DNA of 20,271 nucleotides from Pseudomonadota bacterium (GTDB lineage: Bacteria; Hydrothermota; 32-111; QNBC01). The stretch lies in the NCBI GenBank assembly GCA_011682715.1, contig JAACEC010000001.1, positions 1-20,271 of the forward strand. The letters run 5' to 3'. The translations under genes were made by a program, and so were the position numbers. Below, piece after piece: positions 14,254 through 20,271 of the stretch. Position 1 is the stretch's first letter, and each line of letters opens with the position of its first letter. A model generated the notes under the pieces. It was not told where the DNA came from. It made no database searches and saw only the letters and a list, made by a program, of their open reading frames with translations.

Positions 14254-17178
14254 TTATTCAAATACGGAAGTCATCTTATCGAAAAGTGTCGAGTTGCTCT
14301 TTATCTTTCCTTCATTCCCGATTACGCAGTATTTCCCCGATGAAATGAGTTGCTTTAACATGCCGGAGAAATTTTTTATATCAACTGAAGTGGTTGAAAG
14401 AACATCGTCTCTGTCTTTTTGCAGATTCTCATTGCTAATTCCCGAGATATATCTTCCGATTGCAATTTTTCCCTTCATGGAAGGAGTAAGAGGGAAATCC
14501 ATTTTACCGATAGTTCCGATTATAAATTTCGTAATTTCCTTCTCTTTAAAATTGGTTTTCTCAATGTAGTTAGCCAAATTTTTATAAACGTTTATTGTCT
14601 CAACAAGATTCGGGTCTCTGTAAGAACTTAATGTGAACTCCCCGTATTTATTAAAACTTGCGAATGCCCCATAAGCTCCGCCCATAACCCTTACGTTGTT
14701 CCACATATAATCTCTGCTTATAATGGTGTTTAAAACATAAAATTTTCCTGACCACTTAAAGCCGTTGTCAATGTAATTATTTCCCATTGAAACGAACTGG
14801 ACATTCATGGGTGTTAATAGCGCCTCATTTTTCGGTGCAAGAGTGAACGAATAATCGGACGCCTTTAATTCGGCATTATTTAGAGTCTCCGTTAATTTTG
14901 TAATATCGCTTTTTATGCTTTCGAAATTACTATCTGGTGTTGCAATACCGATTAAAAGATTCCTTTTATTGAAAACGGTATTCTTAACCTCTTCAAGATT
15001 TTTGACAATGGATTCAAATTTATCGTCAAAATTTTTGTCGAGATTACTTATGAATTTGTAAAATTCAATTCCGCCCGTCAGCTCATCGAACATTCCTCTC
15101 TGAGATAAATTTGAGTGAAGCCGATTTGAAGAAACCGTATGTCCGCTTGTCATGATATACATTTCCATGCGGGATTTGATTCTTTGGACGATTTCCCTAA
15201 TCCGTTTTTTGTTGTTAAATATGGTGTTATTTATGACTTCATCAATTATATCAATCGTTTTTGTAAAATTTGTTTCTAATGTTTTGGATTTAACAACAAA
15301 TTTCTTGTGATATATTGATGGATTCCTAAAATCACCGTAGGAATCCAGGGAAAAAGATAATCCTCCCATGTTGATGTCTATGAGGTTTGATAATTCGGCA
15401 TATGTATATTGCTTTGTGTTAACAGCACCGAGTAGTTCTCCGAGTAAACTCATATACTGTATCTTATCCGCTTTAACGGGAGATGCATCGAAAAGCAAAT
15501 TTAAATAAACGATACCGTTTGTCCTGATAGGCTGGTGTAAAACTGCTGTATTACCGATTTCTTTCCTGAATGATGGAATAATCTCTGCCTTTTTGTTAAT
15601 ATCCGAAATTGCGAGATGAGGAATTTTGTTTATTACCTCTTCGGAATCAGGTTCCTTTTGTCTCTTCTTTAATTTTTTTGTTTCTTCGATCAATTTATTG
15701 ATTTCCTGTTCTGTCAGTGACTCTTTTATCTTTTTCAGTTTTTCGTTTGTCTTTCGCTCTTTCTCTTCCGCCATCCCCCTCTTTGGGTTTAAGACGATTA
15801 CGGATGCATGCTTATTATCCAAAAAATATTTTTCAATAAGTTCTTCGAAATAAGAATCTATATTTTTCTTGATATAACTCAAATGTTTCTCGTATCTCAA
15901 TTGTTCAAACGGTTCTTTACCTCTCATCCAGGATTTGAGCATGGCGAAATCATAGATTAATCCCTTAGGTAGTCCTCTGTAATCAGCCTCTCTTAATTGG
16001 AACTCTATCTTATTAATTGCGGCTTTTTTCAAATCTTGATCTATCCCGTTTTTGCACAGATTCTTAAGTGTTTCATAAACAGTATTTTTGAATAATTCCT
16101 TTTTTTCTTCACTTGAATTTTTAACAATTATACTGAAATATGGCTGAAGAATATCATCTTCGTATTCGCCGAACACATCCTTTCCTATATTTGCATCTAT
16201 GAGAGCCTTTTTCAGGGGAGCGGCAGAGCTGTCGAGGAGAATGTATTTCAATATATCGGATCCTGTGTTTAAAAGGGAATCGGAGGATTTTCCGACAGCA
16301 AAGTTCATACTTAGATATGTTTTATTTGCACTGTCTTCTTTTTCCGCGATAGGGTAAAAATCGCTTATTTCGACAGGTGTTTCAAACAGTTTTTGTTCCT
16401 CTATCATAGCATCAACTTCAATTTTATCAAAATGGCTTAGATAATTTTCGTCTATAAACCTAAGCTCTTTTTCTATGTCTCCGTCACCGTAGAGCAAAAT
16501 GTAGCTGTTAGACGGGTGATAGTATTTTCTGTGGAAATTCAGAAATGTCTCATATGTTAGTTCAGGAATATATTCCGGATCCCCCCCGGCATTGAATCTG
16601 TAAGTATTATCAGGGAACAGTGAGCTTTGATTGAGTGTCCCCAGAATTCGTTCCGGAGACGAAAGAGCCCCCTTCATCTCATTGTAAACGACACCTTTAT
16701 AGCTTATTGGTACATCTCTGTTTTCCAATTCGTAGTGCCATCCTTCTTGCATAAAAATCTCCGGGTATTTATAGATATTCGGGTTAAAAACCGCATCGAG
16801 ATAAACATCCATAAGATTAAAGAAATCCTTTTCGTTTCTACTTGCGATGGGGTAAGTCGTCTTATCGGGGCTTGTCATAGCATTTAAAAATGTATTCAAT
16901 GAGCCTTTCATAAGTTCGAGAAAAGGTTCCTTACTGGGGAATTTTCTTGAACCGCAAAGCGTCGAATGTTCGAGTATATGTGCAACACCCGTATCATCTT
17001 TAGGTATCGTTTTAAATGAAATGGAAAACACTTTATTATCGTCCTCATTTTTCAAAACAATAAGATGAGCTCCGCTTTTTTCATGTTCGAAGATCATCCC
17101 CGAAGCATTAATTTCCTCTATTTTCTCTTTCTTAATTAGGCGGAATCCGCAACAGATTTTATTTAATTCGAATTTCAT
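14254..17178 (-). CDS. M16C metallopeptidase, presequence protease (PreP/Cym1) family
   Basis: The protein has 974 residues, the usual length for PreP-type peptidases. The zinc site is HXXEH as HILEH (His67, Glu70, His71), and the distal ligand is probably Glu167 in VVYNEMKG. Family blocks are HSTLCGSRKFPSKEPFLELM, KGSLNTFLNAMTSPDKTTYP, IASRNEKDFFNLMDVYLDAV, then degenerate repeats through the C-terminal half. These enzymes cut short unfolded peptides inside a closing chamber. The frame runs open upstream to 17415, but I place the start at ATG 17178: it has GGAGG (17187-17183) at the right distance, a promoter 20-50 bases upstream, and the protein begins with the family's usual N-terminus. 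The extra 79 codons would overlap the divergent patatin gene. No signal peptide is visible; the enzyme may act in the cytoplasm. Confidence 0.93.
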   Translation of the reverse strand: MKFELNKICCGFRLIKKEKIEEINASGMIFEHEKSGAHLIVLKNEDDNKVFSISFKTIPKDDTGVAHILEHSTLCGSRKFPSKEPFLELMKGSLNTFLNAMTSPDKTTYPIASRNEKDFFNLMDVYLDAVFNPNIYKYPEIFMQEGWHYELENRDVPISYKGVVYNEMKGALSSPERILGTLNQSSLFPDNTYRFNAGGDPEYIPELTYETFLNFHRKYYHPSNSYILLYGDGDIEKELRFIDENYLSHFDKIEVDAMIEEQKLFETPVEISDFYPIAEKEDSANKTYLSMNFAVGKSSDSLLNTGSDILKYILLDSSAAPLKKALIDANIGKDVFGEYEDDILQPYFSIIVKNSSEEKKELFKNTVYETLKNLCKNGIDQDLKKAAINKIEFQLREADYRGLPKGLIYDFAMLKSWMRGKEPFEQLRYEKHLSYIKKNIDSYFEELIEKYFLDNKHASVIVLNPKRGMAEEKERKTNEKLKKIKESLTEQEINKLIEETKKLKKRQKEPDSEEVINKIPHLAISDINKKAEIIPSFRKEIGNTAVLHQPIRTNGIVYLNLLFDASPVKADKIQYMSLLGELLGAVNTKQYTYAELSNLIDINMGGLSFSLDSYGDFRNPSIYHKKFVVKSKTLETNFTKTIDIIDEVINNTIFNNKKRIREIVQRIKSRMEMYIMTSGHTVSSNRLHSNLSQRGMFDELTGGIEFYKFISNLDKNFDDKFESIVKNLEEVKNTVFNKRNLLIGIATPDSNFESIKSDITKLTETLNNAELKASDYSFTLAPKNEALLTPMNVQFVSMGNNYIDNGFKWSGKFYVLNTIISRDYMWNNVRVMGGAYGAFASFNKYGEFTLSSYRDPNLVETINVYKNLANYIEKTNFKEKEITKFIIGTIGKMDFPLTPSMKGKIAIGRYISGISNENLQKDRDDVLSTTSVDIKNFSGMLKQLISSGKYCVIGNEGKIKSNSTLFDKMTSVFE

Positions 17179-17199
17179 ATAACCTCCAAAATTTTGAAT

Positions 17200-17228
17200 A
17201 TGATACATTAAATAAACAAAATTATCAA
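17200..17228 (-). promoter_or_regulatory. Promoter of the M16 peptidase gene
   Basis: On the minus strand TTGATA (17228-17223) and TATCAT (17205-17200) are 17 bases apart, each one base from consensus. The start would be near 17193, giving a 15-base leader that still holds the GGAGG ribosome binding site. This supports ATG 17178 over the longer frame. Confidence 0.65.
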
Positions 17229-17299
17229 GTGCTATTTTATATGTAAATGCGTATCGTATTCTGATTATAGTATTGTTAACTCTCATGCTTTTTCTCCGT

Positions 17300-17328
17300 T
17301 TGACTAAAACAAGTTTATATGATAATAT
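17300..17328 (+). promoter_or_regulatory. Promoter of the patatin-ffh-purA operon, likely leaderless
   Basis: TTGACT (17300-17305) and TAATAT (17323-17328) are 17 bases apart; GATAAT at 17321-17326 is an alternative -10 with 15-base spacing. Transcription should begin near 17335, within a few bases of the ATG at 17338, so the mRNA would have almost no leader. Confidence 0.55.
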
Positions 17329-17337
17329 CCCAAACGT

Positions 17338-18288
17338 ATGAAAAAACGATTGAAAGTGGGGCTTGTCCTTGGCAGTGGCGGAGCGAGAGGATTGTCGCAT
17401 ATCGGTGTGCTGCAAATATTAAAGAGAAAAAATATTAAATTAGATTTTATAACCGGAACGAGTATCGGGGCCGTAATCGGTTCCCTTTATGCAAGCGGGA
17501 TGGAACCGGAAGAGATAGAGGCGGAAGCGTTAAAAATCGATAAGAAGCAGGCAAGGACACTTTTCAGCCCCTCTCTGACAATCTCCGGTTTAACTGATGG
17601 TAAAAACATAATCAATCTGTTGAAAAAATATCTTGGAGACAAGAAATTCGAAAATCTGAAAATACCTTTTGCATGTGTTGCAACGGAATTTTATGAAGGG
17701 AAAGCCATAACCTTAAACAGTGGATATGTGTTGGACGCGGTAAGAGCGAGTCTTTCGGTTCCCATACTTATTAAACCTTACGTTTTAAATGATACGATTT
17801 TTCTTGACGGAGGTATTTCGAATCCTGTTCCCGTCGATGTAGCGAGGGAAATGGGAGCCGATGTTACAATTGCTGTTAATGTTATAAACAACCCGAAAAG
17901 AAATAAAAGATTAGGAGACTATGTGGAAGAAGAATCCAATAGAGGAACAGAAGAGGAAAAGAGCAGAGAGACTAAGATAAGAGAAATGATTGAAAACAGG
18001 TTAAAAAAGGTGAAAGATACAATTCCCAATATAATAGAGAACAAACTTAAAAGCGAAACTCCTCCGATTAATGTCATAGCGACGAAATTATTTGAACTTG
18101 CAGAAAGTCAAATTGTCGAGCAGAAACTACTTATCGATAAACCGGAAGTTTTGATCGAACCGTACACTTATTACGCATCGATCATGGATTTTGAGCTGGC
18201 TCCGAGGCTAATATACCAGGGAAAGAGGGCAACATTGTTTAAGTTGGATGATATAAATACCATTTTGAGAGGTGAAGATGTTCGGTAA
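17338..18288 (+). CDS. Patatin-like phospholipase (RssA/YchK type)
   Basis: The protein has 316 residues. The oxyanion loop GSGGARG (residues 12-18), the nucleophile motif GTSIG (40-44, Ser42) and the DGG motif with Asp157 form the patatin Ser-Asp dyad. The order and spacing match the RssA/YchK-type cytoplasmic patatins, which are thought to hydrolyse phospholipids or related acyl esters. A charged insert of Glu, Arg and Lys (residues about 195-220) follows the catalytic core. There is no signal peptide. The ATG is fixed: the catalytic domain starts within ten residues, and a TAA codon in frame lies five codons upstream, yet no ribosome binding site is present. The gene overlaps ffh by 11 bases, so it is first in the patatin-ffh-purA operon. 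Confidence 0.92.
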   Translation: MKKRLKVGLVLGSGGARGLSHIGVLQILKRKNIKLDFITGTSIGAVIGSLYASGMEPEEIEAEALKIDKKQARTLFSPSLTISGLTDGKNIINLLKKYLGDKKFENLKIPFACVATEFYEGKAITLNSGYVLDAVRASLSVPILIKPYVLNDTIFLDGGISNPVPVDVAREMGADVTIAVNVINNPKRNKRLGDYVEEESNRGTEEEKSRETKIREMIENRLKKVKDTIPNIIENKLKSETPPINVIATKLFELAESQIVEQKLLIDKPEVLIEPYTYYASIMDFELAPRLIYQGKRATLFKLDDINTILRGEDVR

Positions 18289-18715
18289 TATTCAAAATAG
18301 CTTTTCAAAAATATTTAGGAAGTGGCGTTCCAAAGGGAAACTCAGCGAAGATGATCTTGAGAAAGGATTACTCGATATAAAAAACGCACTTTTGGAAGCG
18401 GATGTCAATTACGATGTCGTAAAAGAGTTTATTGAAAATGTGAAGGAGAGTGCCAAAGGAAAAGAGATCCTCTATGCTTTGAACCCCGGGCAGATGATAG
18501 TAAAGATCGTATATGACGAACTTGTTAAAATACTCGGTAAGGCTAAGAAAGAGATCTATTTCAAAGGCAATCCGGCTGTTATTATGTATTATGTTACTTG
18601 GTTTACAGGGATCTGGAAAAACAACCACTGCGGGGAAACTTGCCCGATTTTTAAAGAAGAAAAACAGAAAAACAATGTTGATTCCTGCGGATACGAGACG
18701 TCCCGGTGCCGTTGA
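18278..18715 (+). CDS. ffh: Ffh fragment 1: N domain up to the frameshift
   Basis: This frame encodes the helical N domain of Ffh, including GKLSEDDLEKGLLDIKNALL and EADVNYDVVKEFI, then NPGQMIVKIVYDEL and GNPAVIM. Family similarity stops at 18589. The remaining 40 or so codons (YYVTWFTGIWKNN and on) are out-of-frame noise. A GTG two codons upstream (18272) is possible, but the ATG has better ribosome binding site spacing and gives the usual MF start of Ffh. Confidence 0.7.
   Translation: MFGNIQNSFSKIFRKWRSKGKLSEDDLEKGLLDIKNALLEADVNYDVVKEFIENVKESAKGKEILYALNPGQMIVKIVYDELVKILGKAKKEIYFKGNPAVIMYYVTWFTGIWKNNHCGETCPIFKEEKQKNNVDSCGYETSRCR
18580..18594 (+). repeat. 7-bp tandem duplication ATTATGT in ffh
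   Basis: ATTATGT occurs at 18581-18587 and again at 18588-18594, with the preceding T extending the period-7 run to 15 bases. Removing one copy restores the ffh frame exactly at the P-loop. Confidence 0.95.
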
Positions 18716-19586
18716 ACAGTTAAAGCAGATTGCTAAACAGGTGGGTGCCGGATTTTATATGCCTGATACGGATAACCCGATAGAGATTGCAAGAAAAGCT
18801 CCGAAAGTCGCTTATGTAGAGGGATACGATACGGTAATCATTGATACGCAGGGGCGATTGCATGTGGATGATAAACTCATGCAGGAATTGAAAAAGATGA
18901 TGAAGGTTGCAAAACCTTCCGAAAAGTTATTTGTCGCAGACGGTATGACCGGACAGGATGCCGTCAAAATTGCCGAAACATTTGATAAGAATCTTGATAT
19001 TACCGGCGTTATTTTGACAAAGATGGATGGCGATGCAAGAGGCGGAGCGGCTCTTTCGATTTTCAGTGTTACGAATAAACCGATAAAACTTATCGGTGTG
19101 GGGGAAAAACTATCGGATATAGAGCAATTTTATCCGGATAGAATAGCATCGAGAATATTGGGAATGGGAGATGTGCTTACTCTCATAGAAAAAGCGGAGG
19201 AGAATTTCAAAGCGGAAGAATCTAAAAGGTTAGAGCAGAAACTGAGAAAATCTAAATTTAACCTTGAAGATTTTCTGACTCAGATAAAGCAGGTTAAGAA
19301 TATGGGACCTCTTGGGAATCTTGCAAAGATGATACCCGGAATGCCGGTAAAAGGTATTGAAAACATAGATGACAAAGTTCTTGTAAGAATAGAGGCAATC
19401 ATAAATTCAATGACAAGAAAGGAGAGACTCTATCCCGAGATTCTTAACGGAAGTAGAAGAAAGAGAATAGCAATGGGGTCGGGGAACTCCGTTCAGGAGA
19501 TAAACCAGTTAATAAAACAGTTCGATATGATGAAAAAGATGATGAAAACGTACATGAAAGGCGGAAGAAGGAGCTTACCCTTTTAA
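18591..19586 (+). CDS. ffh: Ffh fragment 2: GTPase (G) and M domains
   Basis: This is read in the frame one base later. It contains P-loop GLQGSGKTTT, then DTRRPGAVEQL, DTQGR (usually DTAGR), the TKMDGDARGGAA guanine-specificity region and GVGEKLSDIEQFYPDRIASR. The M domain begins near 19258, with GNLAKMIPGMP, then RRKRIAMGSGNSVQEINQLI and KQFDMMKKMMK, which bind SRP RNA and signal peptides. ATG 18591 is the first Met in the homologous part but has no ribosome binding site, so it is unlikely to be a real start; the fragment would need frame restoration to be made. Confidence 0.7.
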   Translation: MLLGLQGSGKTTTAGKLARFLKKKNRKTMLIPADTRRPGAVEQLKQIAKQVGAGFYMPDTDNPIEIARKAPKVAYVEGYDTVIIDTQGRLHVDDKLMQELKKMMKVAKPSEKLFVADGMTGQDAVKIAETFDKNLDITGVILTKMDGDARGGAALSIFSVTNKPIKLIGVGEKLSDIEQFYPDRIASRILGMGDVLTLIEKAEENFKAEESKRLEQKLRKSKFNLEDFLTQIKQVKNMGPLGNLAKMIPGMPVKGIENIDDKVLVRIEAIINSMTRKERLYPEILNGSRRKRIAMGSGNSVQEINQLIKQFDMMKKMMKTYMKGGRRSLPF

Positions 19587-19597
19587 AGGGAGTAGAT

Positions 19598-20271
19598 ATG
19601 TCAGTTGATGTTGTTTTGGGGCTGCAGTGGGGAGATGAAGGGAAAGGAAAAATCGTAGACAAACTTTCCAACAATGCCGATGTCGTTGTTAGGTTTCAGG
19701 GCGGGGCAAATGCGGGACACACCGTTTGGTACAAGGGAAATGAAATAAAATTGCATTTGATTCCCTCGGGAATAATCCATCGGGATACTATTTGTCTAAT
19801 CGGTAACGGTGTTGTCTTTGATCCCGAGATATTTGCAGAAGAGGTATCCGTTTTAAACGGTTATGGAATCAAGTGCCCGGGAAAGCTATTCATAAGTAAA
19901 AGAGCTCATCTCGTTTTCCCGTTTCACAAACAATTTGATGCGTATTTTGAAGACTATAAAGGGAAAGGAAGCATTGGTACGACAAAAAGAGGCATAGGTC
20001 CCGCTTACACCGATAAGTTTCGACGCATGGGTATAAGGGTTGGTGATCTTTACAATGACGCTCTTTTCAATGAGCGACTGAGGAGATTGATCGATTATTA
20101 CAATAAAATATTTATCGATGTTTTTGGGGGGGAGCCTATAAATTTCAGAGCGGTCAGGAACCATTTTGTAAATTACAAGAACATGTTAAAGAGATACGTA
20201 AAGGATACCGAGGAGATGCTATACGATTTTCAGAAAGAGGGGAAAAAGATTCTTATGGAGGGAGCTCAAGC
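19598..20271 (+). CDS. purA: Adenylosuccinate synthetase, 3' end beyond the window
   Basis: The first 224 codons are present and the frame is open to the right edge. The protein commits IMP to AMP synthesis, joining aspartate to IMP with GTP. Family blocks are the N-terminal VVLGLQWGDEGKGKIVD (GTP P-loop with catalytic Asp), GGANAGHTV, CLIGNGVVFDPE and GSIGTTKRGIGPAYTDK (IMP binding). The order and spacing are normal as far as the window goes. The start ATG follows AAAGGGAG, 11 bases after the ffh stop, so it is part of the patatin-ffh-purA transcript. Roughly half of a standard 420-430-residue PurA is visible. Confidence 0.97.
   Translation, partial: MSVDVVLGLQWGDEGKGKIVDKLSNNADVVVRFQGGANAGHTVWYKGNEIKLHLIPSGIIHRDTICLIGNGVVFDPEIFAEEVSVLNGYGIKCPGKLFISKRAHLVFPFHKQFDAYFEDYKGKGSIGTTKRGIGPAYTDKFRRMGIRVGDLYNDALFNERLRRLIDYYNKIFIDVFGGEPINFRAVRNHFVNYKNMLKRYVKDTEEMLYDFQKEGKKILMEGAQ

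Larger units (their letters stand above)
18278..19586 (+). pseudogene. ffh: Signal recognition particle GTPase Ffh, split by a 7-bp duplication
   Basis: Both halves of Ffh are present and every family block is in order, but the frame changes at 18580-18594, where ATTATGT is repeated in tandem. With one copy the protein would read NPAVIM-LLGLQGSGKT and be 433 residues long, normal for Ffh. With two copies the first frame runs out of homology and stops at 18713-18715. Ffh binds 4.5S RNA and signal sequences and is essential in bacteria, so I expect an assembly error or mixed alleles more than a true loss. The start ATG 18278 follows GAGAGGTG and overlaps the patatin stop; purA follows 11 bases after the end. 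A second oddity is DTQGR at 18843-18857 instead of DTAGR. Confidence 0.88.

Noticed and set aside
18560..18600. Programmed ribosomal frameshifting in ffh
   Set aside because: No slippery heptamer, stop-codon context or downstream pseudoknot is evident, and an exact 7-bp tandem repeat explains the shift. Ffh is not known to be frameshifted.
1..20271. tRNA, rRNA, CRISPR arrays, insertion sequences, phage or toxin-antitoxin genes
   Set aside because: I saw no cloverleaf, regular repeat array, transposase or integrase motif, or paired small toxin-antitoxin genes on either strand.

Overview
The window comes from an AT-rich, Gram-negative bacterium. It encodes a TonB/ExbB/ExbD system and so has an outer membrane, plus bacterial S20, Ffh and PurA. 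Promoters are close to the TTGACA-N17-TATAAT consensus and most genes have AGGAGG-type ribosome binding sites. The mix of roadblock, PATAN (DUF4388) and long TPR proteins with ExbB-ExbD-ExbD-TonB suggests a poorly characterised phylum, perhaps in or near the FCB group. That placement is inference; no rRNA gene is present to fix it.

Positions 1-5138 (+): a gene open at the left edge encodes a PATAN domain and winged-helix protein. It is followed by two roadblock/LC7-type proteins and two small three-helix membrane proteins, tightly packed like an operon. A perfect consensus promoter then drives exbB, two exbD paralogs and tonB, which end in a bidirectional terminator shared with rpsT.

Positions 5210-11437 (-): rpsT has its own extended -10 promoter inside the 3' end of the next gene. 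Behind it is a three-gene operon: a 1249-residue TPR protein, a 556-residue protein with an acidic tail, a long helical region and TPRs, and a 166-residue low-complexity protein with a GTG start. A perfect consensus promoter and a CRP-like palindrome lie upstream.

Positions 11685-14218 (+): an MFS transporter, a doubtful 61-codon ORF and an EamA/DMT-type transporter. Positions 14254-17178 (-): an M16C presequence-protease-like metallopeptidase; its start is set 79 codons inside the maximal ORF, at a strong ribosome binding site.

Positions 17338-20271 (+): a patatin-like phospholipase, ffh and purA (cut by the right edge). ffh is split by a 7-bp tandem duplication exactly at the GTPase P-loop. 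It also carries DTQGR where the family has DTAGR, in a form that one deleted plus one inserted G would explain. ffh is essential, so the sequence needs rechecking before any biological reading.

The best candidate for an undescribed system is the pair of convergent loci around rpsT: PATAN and roadblock switch-type proteins, orphan membrane proteins, a proton-driven ExbB/ExbD/TonB motor and large TPR/helical scaffolds. The mixture recalls parts lists of motor-and-scaffold machines such as the Myxococcus Agl-Glt gliding apparatus. A functional link here is a hypothesis.
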